64,000 nucleotides of DNA from Campylobacter iguaniorum. GTDB taxonomy: Bacteria > Campylobacterota > Campylobacteria > Campylobacterales > Campylobacteraceae. The DNA is taken from contig NZ_CP009043.1 of assembly GCF_000736415.1 (NCBI RefSeq), positions 558,001-622,000 on the forward strand, written 5' to 3'. Positions 49,761 to 58,927 of the stretch are shown piece by piece; positions within the stretch are counted from its first letter, which is position 1; every line of letters begins with the position of its first letter. The position numbers and the translations under genes were made by a program. The notes below the pieces were generated by a model. That model was not told the DNA's origin. It was given only the letters and a program-made list of their open reading frames with translations, and did not search any database.

Positions 49761-50336
49761 ATGAATGTAGAATACTCAATAAATGAGATTAAAAGAATAT
49801 CTAGCTCGATGTTTAAGAAAAACTTTTTTGGTGTATTTCATGGCTCAATTTCTGCTAGAATCGAGCATAATCAGTTTGTTATCAATAAAAAAGATGCGAT
49901 TTTTGACGGACTTAGCAATGATGATTTGACACTTTTATACTCAAAAAAAGATTATAGGTGGAATGATGCGAGCATAGACAGTGACATTCACTTAAACATA
50001 TACAAAAATATAGGCGAAGCGAAATACATCTGCTACGCGATGCCGCCATATCTCACGGCTTATAGCATAGATCACGTAAGCATAGAGCCAAAGGATTATT
50101 TTGGTTTTATGAAATTTGATAATATTTTTGTTTATGATATCAAGCAGTTTGATGACTGGTACGAAAGAGCACCATCTGAAATAGCTAGATTTATGATCGA
50201 AAAAAATACAAACGTAATGGTTATAAAAGGTTATGGAGTGTATGTATATGAAAGGACAGCTTACGACCTTGCTAAGACTGTCGCACTGCTAGAAAATAGC
50301 TGCAAATTGCTTTATTACGCAAAAAGTTTTAATTAA
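49761..50336 (+). CDS. Class II aldolase/adducin-like protein lacking metal-binding histidines
   Basis: 191 residues with the fold pattern of class II aldolases: GSISARIEHNQFVINKKDA (about 28-46), SDIHLNIYKNI (about 74-84), then the region normally HxHPP, here YAMPP (92-96), and KGYGVYVYERTAYDLA (156-171), normally NHGVxxxG. All three expected zinc histidines are replaced (Tyr92, Met94, Tyr158), so aldolase activity is unlikely and a structural or regulatory (adducin-like) role is possible. A -10 lies upstream. It is between rsmH and the ppiD-ftsA-ftsZ run. Confidence 0.78.
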   Translation: MNVEYSINEIKRISSSMFKKNFFGVFHGSISARIEHNQFVINKKDAIFDGLSNDDLTLLYSKKDYRWNDASIDSDIHLNIYKNIGEAKYICYAMPPYLTAYSIDHVSIEPKDYFGFMKFDNIFVYDIKQFDDWYERAPSEIARFMIEKNTNVMVIKGYGVYVYERTAYDLAKTVALLENSCKLLYYAKSFN

Positions 50337-50477
50337 TCCAAATTTGGTTAGTAAAAGTTAGTAAAAAAGTTAGTAAAATTTTACAAAATTTCATTTTAAG
50401 GCTTGTTTTTAAGGTATATTAAACAGAATTTTGATAAAATTGTGATGTTTTATAGTTTTTTATAATAAAGGAAATTT

Positions 50478-51935
50478 ATGATTACTTGGATGCAAAAGCA
50501 TAAGAAATATTTGGTTATAACTATTTGGATTAGCACTATTGCGTTTGTGGGCGCTGGATTTGTTGGCTGGGGTGCTTACGATATGAATAACAATAGAGCA
50601 AAATCTGTTGCAAAAGTTGGAGATAGAAGTATAAGCATTCAAGAATTTCAACAAACTTATTCAGAATTATACGCTTATTATTCTAATTTATCCAATGGGC
50701 AATTTACTCAAGAAAAAGCCGATGAAATGGGCTTAGACAAGATAGCTTTAGATAAAATCATACAAGATACAATGCTTCTAAATTTCGCTGATAGCTTAGG
50801 ACTTAGCGTGACAAATGAAGATATGATAGCAACAATAATTGCAGATAAAAACTTCCAAGTAAATGGCAAATTTGATAGAGCCACATACGAAGAGGCCTTA
50901 AGAAGATCTAGAATCTCTCCAAAAGACTATGAAAATGGACTAAAAAATAAAATCTTGCTAAATAAATTATTCAGTGCTTTAAATTTAAAAGCGAATACTG
51001 AGGATATTGATATGCTAGGATCTAGCTACTTTATGCAAGATAGAGTTTCTATCCAAGTTTTAAAAGCCGATAAAACTTCTGTAAGTATAGATGAAAATGA
51101 GCTAAAAGAGCTTTGGGAAAAGACAAAAAACAACTACCTAACAAAAGCAAAATATGATATGGATACGACTTTTATAGAACCTGTAAAAGTAGATGCAAAT
51201 GAGACTGTTTTGATGGAGTTTTACGAAGAAAATAGGGGCGAATATAGAGATAGCTCAGATAAACTTTTATCATTTACAGATGCTTTAGAAAGTGTAAAAA
51301 AGGATTTTGCACTTAAAAATACTAGAAAATTTGCACTTGAAGAGTATTTAAAAATTAAAAAAGGTGAATCAAATCCAACATCTTCAATGAGCGTTTTAGA
51401 AGATAGCACAGAGTTTCCTGTCGCTGAGCTAAAAGATGCAAAAGCTGGTGATGTCTTAAAACCTTTTGAGTATAAAAATGGCTATTTGATAGTAAAACTA
51501 AAAACAGTAGCTACACCACAAGTTATGAGCTATGAAGAGGCAAAAGCTAACGTTATAAAAGAGTATGAAAAGATAAAATCCAAAGGCGCCCTTGAGGCAA
51601 AAGCAAAAAGTATGGTTGATACATCTAATGGAACAGATATAGGATTTATTAGCAGAGATACTAGAAAAAGCGTAAACGGACTAAGTGACGCTGAGTTTTT
51701 GGAATTTGTTATGAGGCTGTTTGAAACTACTAACAAAAAAGGTTATATAGTTTTAGAAGATAAAGCCGTTATTTACAACATTATGGAACAAAAATTGCTT
51801 GATTCTAACAAGATTAAAGAGTATAACGAATTACTAACAAAAAACGCCGATGCGATCAAAAACGGACAATTGGGTCAAGATTTATTAATGGCCTTGCAAA
51901 AGCGTTATGATGTAGAATTGTACTATAAAAGGTAA
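50478..51935 (+). CDS. ppiD: PpiD-like periplasmic peptidyl-prolyl isomerase/chaperone
   Basis: 485 residues. A short cytoplasmic N-terminus and one membrane anchor (about 13-33) precede a SurA_N-type helical chaperone domain. This carries VGDRSISIQEFQQTYSELY (about 47), NEDMIATIIADKNFQVNGKF and TYEEALRRSRISPKDYE. A parvulin-like region follows (about 240-370, with AKAGDVLKPFEYKNGYLIVKL). It acts at the Sec translocon exit in other bacteria. AAGGAA precedes the ATG. It is directly upstream of ftsA-ftsZ, the same order as in C. jejuni to my memory. Confidence 0.9.
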   Translation: MITWMQKHKKYLVITIWISTIAFVGAGFVGWGAYDMNNNRAKSVAKVGDRSISIQEFQQTYSELYAYYSNLSNGQFTQEKADEMGLDKIALDKIIQDTMLLNFADSLGLSVTNEDMIATIIADKNFQVNGKFDRATYEEALRRSRISPKDYENGLKNKILLNKLFSALNLKANTEDIDMLGSSYFMQDRVSIQVLKADKTSVSIDENELKELWEKTKNNYLTKAKYDMDTTFIEPVKVDANETVLMEFYEENRGEYRDSSDKLLSFTDALESVKKDFALKNTRKFALEEYLKIKKGESNPTSSMSVLEDSTEFPVAELKDAKAGDVLKPFEYKNGYLIVKLKTVATPQVMSYEEAKANVIKEYEKIKSKGALEAKAKSMVDTSNGTDIGFISRDTRKSVNGLSDAEFLEFVMRLFETTNKKGYIVLEDKAVIYNIMEQKLLDSNKIKEYNELLTKNADAIKNGQLGQDLLMALQKRYDVELYYKR

Positions 51936-51940
51936 TAGTT

Positions 51941-53377
51941 GTGGGAATAAAGATACTAGGCATTGATATTGGGTCTACGCAAATTTGCGCTGTTATGGCT
52001 GAATGCGAAAATAATAGCACAAATATAGAAAATGCTATAAAAATAATCGGAATTGGCACTGTCAAATCTCAAGGGCTTAAAAAAGGTTCTATAACAAACA
52101 TAGAACTAGCATCAAGCTCTATAAAAGCAGCAGTTGACAATGTGATGAGAACTGCTGGAACAAGATATGATAAGGTAATCGTATCGATATCTGGAAAAGA
52201 TGCGAAAAATATAGACTGCAAAGATGTTATAAATATTCCAGAACGTGAAGTAAATATAAAACAGATCGAACGCGCCATAAGCTCAGCAGAATATAAAGTC
52301 AAAATCCCGCATGACTATGAAATTATACACACTTTACCATATAATTTCAAAATAGACGAACAAGATAATATAGAAGATCCTCTTGGAATGAATGGTACGA
52401 GATTAGAGGTTCAAGCCCATATAATTGTAGTCCAAAAATCAGCTCTTTTAAATTTGCGAAAAGCTATAGAAAAGGCTGGACTTAAAGCAGATAATGTTGT
52501 ACTTTCTGGATATGCATCTTCTATCGCCACACTAAATGAAGATGAAAAAGCTCTCGGAGCTGTGCTTATAGATATGGGCGGTGCTAGTTGTAATATGGTC
52601 GTTCATTCTGGAAATTCTATACGATATAATGAATTTTTAGGCGTTGGCTCATCAAATATAACCATAGATTTATCGACTATTTTACATACTCCACCTACTA
52701 AGGCTGAAGAGATAAAAGTAAAATATGGCACGCTTAAAAATCAAGAAAACCAACTCATAGTTTTGCCAGATCTTGGGGATGAAAACTCAACCCACGAAGT
52801 TGGAATAAGCGTAATAACAAAAGTTATATATATGAGAGTTGAAGAGACTTTGATGATACTTGCTAAAATGCTTAGCGAGAGCAATTATAAGGATCTAGCT
52901 GGCGCTGGAGTTGTCTTGACTGGTGGAATGACAAAGCTAGATGGGCTTAGAGAGCTTGCATCTGCTGTGTTTGATAGTATGCCAGTTCGTATCGCTAGAC
53001 CAAAGGAATTTGATGGTCTTATAGATGTTTTAAGAGATCCGGCAAATTCTTGCGCTATTGGACTTTGTCTTTATGGGGCTGGATTTTTTACTCCTTATGA
53101 GATAGATTCTGAACGCAAACTCAGATACAAAGAAGAGCCTTTAATAAAAAATCAAGGCTTGATTTCTATAAGAGAGATGAGAGATGAGATAGATAATGAT
53201 TTTGAAACCATAAAAGAAGAACCTATCATAGCGCCAACGCAAGATCAAACGTATGATAGTTTAGATTTAAAAATAGATAAAGAAGATTTAAAAAATAATA
53301 AACGTGATATTGGCGATATAAAGGATAAAATAAATCCTTTTTCTAAATTTATTAATTACTTAAAAAACCTGTTCTAA
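51941..53377 (+). CDS. ftsA: Cell division protein FtsA
   Basis: 478 residues, actin-like ATPase that tethers FtsZ to the membrane and recruits the divisome. ILGIDIGSTQICAVMAE (phosphate 1), GAVLIDMGGASCNMVV (phosphate 2) and GAGVVLTGGMTKLDG (adenosine) are present. The C-terminal amphipathic membrane-targeting helix is INPFSKFINYLKNLF, after an acidic linker of about 60 residues. The GTG start follows ppiD by 5 bases and ftsZ starts 12 bases downstream. Confidence 0.97.
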   Translation: MGIKILGIDIGSTQICAVMAECENNSTNIENAIKIIGIGTVKSQGLKKGSITNIELASSSIKAAVDNVMRTAGTRYDKVIVSISGKDAKNIDCKDVINIPEREVNIKQIERAISSAEYKVKIPHDYEIIHTLPYNFKIDEQDNIEDPLGMNGTRLEVQAHIIVVQKSALLNLRKAIEKAGLKADNVVLSGYASSIATLNEDEKALGAVLIDMGGASCNMVVHSGNSIRYNEFLGVGSSNITIDLSTILHTPPTKAEEIKVKYGTLKNQENQLIVLPDLGDENSTHEVGISVITKVIYMRVEETLMILAKMLSESNYKDLAGAGVVLTGGMTKLDGLRELASAVFDSMPVRIARPKEFDGLIDVLRDPANSCAIGLCLYGAGFFTPYEIDSERKLRYKEEPLIKNQGLISIREMRDEIDNDFETIKEEPIIAPTQDQTYDSLDLKIDKEDLKNNKRDIGDIKDKINPFSKFINYLKNLF

Positions 53378-53389
53378 GAGGGAGATGAT

Positions 53390-54538
53390 ATGGGCGATTT
53401 TACCGTAGAAGAAAATAAAAATATTTATGGAGCTAAGCTAAAAGTTGTTGGTGTCGGCGGCGGTGGCGGCAACATGATAAATCATATCGTAAGAGAGGGT
53501 ATAAACAATCAAGACGGTATGAAAACAGTTGATTTAATAGCTGCGAACACCGATGCTCAAGCTTTAGAAGATTCAAGTGCAACTACTAGAATTCAGCTTG
53601 GTGAGAAAAAAACTAGAGGTCTTGGTGCTGGTATGGTTCCAGAAGTCGGCAAGGACGCTGCTTTGGAGAGTTACGAAGAGATTAAGACTACTTTAGAATA
53701 CTCTGATATAGTATTTATCGCATCTGGTTTTGGTGGTGGTACTGGTACTGGAGCTGCTCCTATAATCGCTCAAGCAGCAAAAGAAATAGGCGCTTTAACA
53801 GTAGCCGTTGTCACAACCCCATTTTCTTTTGAGGGCAAAAAAAGAATGAGGCTTGCTCTTGAGGGTATTGATGAGCTTAAAAAAGAGTGCGATAGCATAG
53901 TCGTCATCCCAAACCAAAAACTTATGGGTATCATCGATAAAAAAGCAGGTATAAAAGATAGCTTCAAACAAGTTGATAATATACTAGCGCGCGCTGTGAG
54001 CGGTATGAGCTCTATAGTTCTTAGCTCAGGAACTAGCGATATAAACCTAGACTTTGCAGATGTAAGAACTGCAATGAGTCATAGGGGTCTGTCTCTTATG
54101 GGCGTTGGCGAGGCTGAAGGTGAAGAAGCAGCTCAAGAAGCACTCAAAAACGCTATCCAATCTCCGCTTTTAGATGATATGAATATAAAAGGCGCTATGG
54201 GCGTTTTGGTGCATTTCAAATTTCACCCAAGTTGCCCTATGAGCGATATCAGCGAAGCTATGGAAATAGTCCAAGATAGTGCTGATGAAGATGCAGATAT
54301 ATTCTTTGGAACATTATGTGATGAGTCTATGAGTGAAGGTAGGGTTCAAGTAACACTTGTAGCTACTGGATTTGCAGATAAAAACGAAGCCAAACAACCT
54401 GAAATCACTCAAGAAGTTTTGCCAGAGAAAAAAGAGCAAAGCATATTTGGCTCATACAGAAGAGCTTCTGGATATGATATAAATATCGATCCAGATGAGC
54501 TAGATAAACCAGCAATAAATCGCTTTAAATTAGATTAA
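53390..54538 (+). CDS. ftsZ: Cell division protein FtsZ
   Basis: 382 residues, tubulin-like GTPase forming the Z ring. VVGVGGGGGNMIN, the tubulin signature GGGTGTG (about 115-121), TTPFSFEGKKRM and the T7 loop NLDFADVRTAM are present. A short linker leads to the C-terminal peptide DELDKPAINRFKLD that binds FtsA. GAGGGAG precedes the ATG. The final 14 bases overlap the convergent peptidase gene. Confidence 0.98.
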   Translation: MGDFTVEENKNIYGAKLKVVGVGGGGGNMINHIVREGINNQDGMKTVDLIAANTDAQALEDSSATTRIQLGEKKTRGLGAGMVPEVGKDAALESYEEIKTTLEYSDIVFIASGFGGGTGTGAAPIIAQAAKEIGALTVAVVTTPFSFEGKKRMRLALEGIDELKKECDSIVVIPNQKLMGIIDKKAGIKDSFKQVDNILARAVSGMSSIVLSSGTSDINLDFADVRTAMSHRGLSLMGVGEAEGEEAAQEALKNAIQSPLLDDMNIKGAMGVLVHFKFHPSCPMSDISEAMEIVQDSADEDADIFFGTLCDESMSEGRVQVTLVATGFADKNEAKQPEITQEVLPEKKEQSIFGSYRRASGYDINIDPDELDKPAINRFKLD

Positions 54539-56468
54539 AACTTTCTTGCCTAGAGTTAGTATATACGCTAAACTCTGGGCGATACTCAAAATGCATTGTA
54601 TCAAAATGCTGCCATCTTCCTCCCCAGATAAATCCGTGTTTTTCGAAGATTTCTACTATCTCTTTTGGGATTTGATTTTTGTATTTGCCATCTTTGCTCC
54701 ACTGCCAATAATCGCTTAAATTTGTATTTATATCTATTGCGATACCCCAGCTATGAGCTGAAAGACGGTTTGTTTTGGCTATTATTCTATAGTTAAATGT
54801 GCCTGATGGATTATCTAGATATTTTTTAAATTTAGGCTCATTTTGCACCAAAATATCTAGCTCGTTGCTGACTTTTTGCAGTGCTTTTGCAGCTCCATTT
54901 TTAGAGTTAAATTTAAACTTTTTATTCACGCTATTTTTTAACCAAATTATTTCAGTTAAATTTGCTTTTACGCTCTCTTTATCCATGCCGTAAATTTTAT
55001 TAAAAAACTCACTATTTCTAAATCTTCCAGCGTCGCTTAGCAGCGAGTTTAGTGGCTCTAGCAGCGGATATTTATAAGCTAGCATATCTTTAATGCTTGG
55101 ATTATTTAAGTATTTATCATAATTTTTTGTTTGATTATCATCAAAGCTCATTTGCGATCCATCTTCAAATTTAAGCGTATTGCCATCAATTTTTATATTG
55201 TAAGCCATCTCAAAAGCTGATTTTTCATCTGTGATTATTGTATTCATGGATTTGATTTTTGAGAGCAAAAGGGCTTTTTTATTGATGTTTGGCTCATCTT
55301 TGCCGATTTGTAAATCAGTTATTGCGATACCACCTATCATGGCTCTGCCATCATCCTTTGTCCTTATCCCCCAAGCATCATGCACGGCTACTAGCGAGCC
55401 ATTTACTTCTCCAGCGTAAAGCATTATGTGTCCTGGCATATAGAGTAATGTCAAAAATGGAATTGCATATTTTTTTATCATTTTTTCTTTTTCCTCATTG
55501 TTTAAATTTGACAGGTTGATTACCTGACCTATTTTGCCTTGCTCTTTTGAGTTTCTTGGTAGCCATATTCCAAATGAAGCAAAGTAGTCTTTTAAGAATA
55601 AAGAGCAATCCCTTAGTCCATTTTCGCCACCCCAGCCGTAGTTTTGACCGAGCATATTATTTAATCTAATTTTGATATTTTCATCGTTTAATTCTTCAAA
55701 TTTACTAGAAAAATCTTTTGAAATTATAAGTTGATTTTTTAGCACAAAATGCGTTTTATTTTCATCATTATATGGAAAAATCCCGCCTATACGAGAGCTA
55801 AATTTAAACTGGTTATTTGTGTCTAAAACCGGAAAATTATCAAACTTAAACGCACCAAATTTATAATTTTTAAACTCACTAACTTCATTTTTTGTTAGCA
55901 CTTTTAAATTTATAGTAGGCACAAATCCCCAAATAGCGTCACTTCTAACAAATGCAAAAGCCTTGTCTTTGCTATAATGAGATATCAAAACTGGGCTTAA
56001 AGCTGGAATAATCGAGTCTTGAAGATAGTCAAATGGATATCCTTCCCCAGCTTGTTTGACATTCAAAAATAACTTGTCAAAGGTCGGAAAATTGCGAATG
56101 ACGGTGTTTGTTAGTGTTAGCGCTGGTTGCAAAATCGTTTTAAACTCATCAAAGTTCGCATTTTGCTTTTGTTTTTTAAACCACTCCTGGCTTCTTGGAA
56201 GTCCACTTTCGCCATAATAAGTCTTTTTGGAGCTGTTTTTATACGTTTTAAACGCCCACATCAAATCACCCTGATTTTGCGTGATTTCTTCACTCCAGAC
56301 GCTAAAATATTTGCTTAGCAAGACATTGTGATTTATAGTGATATTGTCTTCAAATTTAGGCAAAATTGTTGCATTTTGCTCAAAACCAAGATCCAAAATT
56401 TGTTGTTGCTGTTTTAGGCTGCAACCACACATCAAGATGACGCTTATGATAAAAAATATAGGTTTCAA
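54525..56468 (-). CDS. Lipoprotein with fused NlpC/P60 and M15 peptidase domains
   Basis: 647 residues. Signal with a likely lipidated Cys16 (ILMCGC). Residues about 40-260 are an N-terminal stabilising plus SH3-type region. The NlpC/P60 (C40) domain has Cys288 in GGENGLRDCSLFLKDYF, His347 in MPGHIMLYAGE and His363. A helical linker (about 400-540) precedes a C-terminal M15 D,D/L,D-carboxypeptidase-like domain with SAHSWGIAIDI (His572, Asp579) and WQHFDTMHFEY (His626). Both active sites look complete. One envelope protein therefore carries two peptidoglycan peptidase activities. The TTG start has AAGGAA. It converges on ftsZ with a 14-base overlap. Confidence 0.87.
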   Translation of the reverse strand: MKPIFFIISVILMCGCSLKQQQQILDLGFEQNATILPKFEDNITINHNVLLSKYFSVWSEEITQNQGDLMWAFKTYKNSSKKTYYGESGLPRSQEWFKKQKQNANFDEFKTILQPALTLTNTVIRNFPTFDKLFLNVKQAGEGYPFDYLQDSIIPALSPVLISHYSKDKAFAFVRSDAIWGFVPTINLKVLTKNEVSEFKNYKFGAFKFDNFPVLDTNNQFKFSSRIGGIFPYNDENKTHFVLKNQLIISKDFSSKFEELNDENIKIRLNNMLGQNYGWGGENGLRDCSLFLKDYFASFGIWLPRNSKEQGKIGQVINLSNLNNEEKEKMIKKYAIPFLTLLYMPGHIMLYAGEVNGSLVAVHDAWGIRTKDDGRAMIGGIAITDLQIGKDEPNINKKALLLSKIKSMNTIITDEKSAFEMAYNIKIDGNTLKFEDGSQMSFDDNQTKNYDKYLNNPSIKDMLAYKYPLLEPLNSLLSDAGRFRNSEFFNKIYGMDKESVKANLTEIIWLKNSVNKKFKFNSKNGAAKALQKVSNELDILVQNEPKFKKYLDNPSGTFNYRIIAKTNRLSAHSWGIAIDINTNLSDYWQWSKDGKYKNQIPKEIVEIFEKHGFIWGGRWQHFDTMHFEYRPEFSVYTNSRQESFNLI

Positions 56469-56490
56469 CTTTTTCCTTATGATTTTTTTG

Positions 56491-56496
56491 TATAAT
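56491..56496 (+). promoter_or_regulatory. -10 element of the Pif1-like helicase gene
   Basis: TATAAT preceded by TTTG, in T-rich DNA, 29 bases before the TTG start and followed by AGGA (56510-56513). It is divergent from the peptidase gene. Confidence 0.6.
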
Positions 56497-56519
56497 TATA
56501 ACAAAAAATAGGAACTGTT

Positions 56520-57824
56520 TTGCTATATGAGATTTTAGAAATTTTAAGTCGTTCAAATTTGTTTTTAACTGGTGGCGGTGGTGTTGGCAAAAGCTACATC
56601 ACCAAAGAGATCATTCACGCATACAAAAAAGCTGGAAAAAACATAGTCATACTTGGAAGTACTGGCATAAGCGCAGTTGGGATAGGTGGCGTGAGTTGTC
56701 ATAGCTTTTTTAAATTTGGAATATCTTCAAATTTCGAAGAGCTAAAACTGCTTGACCGCAAGCAAAGAGGAAAATTAAGCGAACTAAAAAAGATAATAGA
56801 AAGCTGCGATTTGCTTATCATCGATGAAGTTTCTATGATAAGTAGCGAGCTTATGGAGATGATAAATTATAGGCTGATTTCGTTTAAATTTAGGGGTAGG
56901 ATTTTGCTTGTTGGGGATTTTTATCAGCTTCCGCCAGTGAAAAAAACTGATCCAAATGCACTTTTTAGTTTTAATTATGCTTTTAGTTCATCTGCTTGGA
57001 ATGGCTTAAATTTATGCAATGTAGAGCTTTTGCTATCTAAAAGAACTAGCGATTTGAAGTTTTATGAGCTACTTTCACGCATTAGAATAGGTGAGATTGA
57101 TAGTGAGATTTGTGAGTTTTTAAATAGCAGACTTGTTGAAGAAATCCCAAATGATATGACTGTACTTTTTGGTAGGAATTATGACGCCGATAGACTAAAT
57201 GAGCAAAGGCTTAGCCAAATAGATGCCAAGCTTGAAAATTTAGTCGCTAGTGTGGATATTTACGATACCAAGTTAAGTGATCAAGCGATTGATAAATGGA
57301 TAAATAATCTAAACTCACCTTATGAGCTGAAGCTAAAAATAGGCGCTAAGGTGATGTTTTTGGCTAATAAATGGGGCGAATATTTTAATGGCGAGCAAGG
57401 CGTGGTTGTGGATTTTATCAAAAATGAAAATATAATTCAAAGCATACTAGTCAAAAAGGATAATGACGTTATCATCGAAGTGGAGCCTTGTAAATATGAG
57501 CTTTATGATTTTGGATTGGACGGCGATGAGGTTACGCAAAACATTAGAGCGAGTTTCATGCAATTCCCACTAAAACTAGCTTACGCCATTACGATACACA
57601 AATCTCAAGGCATGAGCATAGAGCGTTTTGCTTGTAGTTTGGATCATATATTTGCCAACGGTCAGCTTTACGTGGCGCTTTCAAGAGCTACTAATCCAAA
57701 TGGGCTTTATCTTTATTATGGCAAAAGTGCAAATTTTCAAAATTACTTAAAAAGCGTTGTTAAAATCGATAATGAAGTTAGGGATTTTTACGAAAATACT
57801 AAATTTATAAAGGAAAACATATGA
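56520..57824 (+). CDS. Pif1-like SF1B DNA helicase
   Basis: 434 residues. FLTGGGGVGKSYITKEI (Walker A, about 17-25), ILGSTGISAVGIGGVSCHSFF, LLIIDEVSMISSELM (Walker B), RILLVGDFYQLPPVKK, and the C-terminal KLAYAITIHKSQGMSIE with QLYVALSRATNPNGL identify the Pif1/RecD-type helicases. They unwind DNA 5'-3', including G-quadruplexes and R-loops. The TTG start has AGGA 6 bases upstream. The small size is usual for bacterial Pif1. It overlaps the next gene by 4 bases. Confidence 0.92.
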   Translation: MLYEILEILSRSNLFLTGGGGVGKSYITKEIIHAYKKAGKNIVILGSTGISAVGIGGVSCHSFFKFGISSNFEELKLLDRKQRGKLSELKKIIESCDLLIIDEVSMISSELMEMINYRLISFKFRGRILLVGDFYQLPPVKKTDPNALFSFNYAFSSSAWNGLNLCNVELLLSKRTSDLKFYELLSRIRIGEIDSEICEFLNSRLVEEIPNDMTVLFGRNYDADRLNEQRLSQIDAKLENLVASVDIYDTKLSDQAIDKWINNLNSPYELKLKIGAKVMFLANKWGEYFNGEQGVVVDFIKNENIIQSILVKKDNDVIIEVEPCKYELYDFGLDGDEVTQNIRASFMQFPLKLAYAITIHKSQGMSIERFACSLDHIFANGQLYVALSRATNPNGLYLYYGKSANFQNYLKSVVKIDNEVRDFYENTKFIKENI

Positions 57825-58282
57825 AAAAAATTCTTTTATCGCTATGCGTGGCAATATTTGTATCGGCAAACACAATCAGCATAAATGACTTTCAAAGTGA
57901 TTTGTACTCAAAATCTGGTGCAAATAATATGAAAAAAATCTCAATGAGCCTAGATATACAAACAAGACATGATGACGCAAATAAAGCCGCCTTGCTTGAT
58001 AGTATAAATATCATAGTTAGTAGCTTTTACGCTGAAGATATGCTAACCTCGCTTGGCAAGGAAAATTTCAAAAAAACACTTATAAAATATGCTTCAAAAA
58101 AACATGGAATAGAGATAGAAGAGATCTATATAATCAGCCTAAAAATCGTAAATGAAATAGACATAGAAAAGATAATCAAAGCTATAAAAGATAGAGATTT
58201 GTGCGGTGAAAAGACGTTAGCTCCAAATGACATAACAAAGGAGCTAAATAAAAATTTTGGTAATGATTTTGGTGAGAATTAG
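57821..58282 (+). CDS. Secreted hypothetical protein, FliL-like C-terminal pattern
   Basis: 153 residues with a cleavable signal peptide (about 1-18, FVSANT). The section SINIIVSSFYAEDMLTSLGKENFKKTLIKYASKKHGIEIEEIYIISLKIV loosely resembles the C-terminal half of FliL (flagellar stator-associated), but with no membrane anchor; this is a weak similarity. It is translationally coupled to the helicase gene (4-base overlap) and converges on lolA with a 4-base overlap. I do not assign a function. Confidence 0.7.
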   Translation: MKKILLSLCVAIFVSANTISINDFQSDLYSKSGANNMKKISMSLDIQTRHDDANKAALLDSINIIVSSFYAEDMLTSLGKENFKKTLIKYASKKHGIEIEEIYIISLKIVNEIDIEKIIKAIKDRDLCGEKTLAPNDITKELNKNFGNDFGEN

Positions 58283-58794
58283 TTTGTTAAAATATCATAA
58301 TACTCTGGAATCTTTGGCTCTAAAAGCCCCTCATTTATGGGTTCGTCTTTTCTAGTTTGGCTAAGGGAAATATCTACTTTATTGTCTAATTTATCAGTGT
58401 AGCTTATTCTTGCTGGAAGAGAGTTTTTGACTGTGATAATGTACTTTGTATCATCATACAACGCTTCAAATTTATCATTTGAGATTTTTTTCGCACTTGA
58501 TAAAATATCGGTTAAATTTGGAGAGTTTTTAAGATCAGTTAAGATAGCTTGCTCTAGCTCTGGTTCTAGTATAGTCACTCTTCCGTAGTTGAAATATATA
58601 AGCTTTTTGATAGGTTCTTTGTAATGCCAAAATGCTCCAATATCTTTTTTAGCTACAAAATATCCACTATATGTTATCTTTTTTGTTTGGCTTTGGACTG
58701 TTTGAGTAAAGTTGCTAGAAAGTGTTGTGAAGCTAAGCTCGTTTGCTACTAACCAGCTAGCTAAGACGCATAAAACTACTAAAAATTTTTTCAT
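58279..58794 (-). CDS. lolA: Periplasmic lipoprotein carrier LolA
   Basis: 171 residues with a signal peptide (about 1-17). LolA carries lipoproteins from the inner-membrane LolCDE complex to the outer membrane. SSNFTQTVQSQTKKITYSGYFVAKKDIGAFWHYKEPIKKLI (about 26-66) is the family's beta-sheet start and includes the KxPxxxxW-like segment; the protein ends in a half-barrel. AAGG lies 6 bases before the ATG. It is divergent from secA and only one gene away from a LolC/E-type permease. Confidence 0.88.
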   Translation of the reverse strand: MKKFLVVLCVLASWLVANELSFTTLSSNFTQTVQSQTKKITYSGYFVAKKDIGAFWHYKEPIKKLIYFNYGRVTILEPELEQAILTDLKNSPNLTDILSSAKKISNDKFEALYDDTKYIITVKNSLPARISYTDKLDNKVDISLSQTRKDEPINEGLLEPKIPEYYDILTN

Positions 58795-58927
58795 TTTTTA
58801 CCTTATTTATTGATTTTTTAAATTACCATATTTTACCCAAAATAACCTAATAAAAATAGCCATAAAGAAAAAATTTAACCGTTTTTAGATAAAATATCAG
58901 ACTATAAATTTAAAATAAGGTTGAGTG

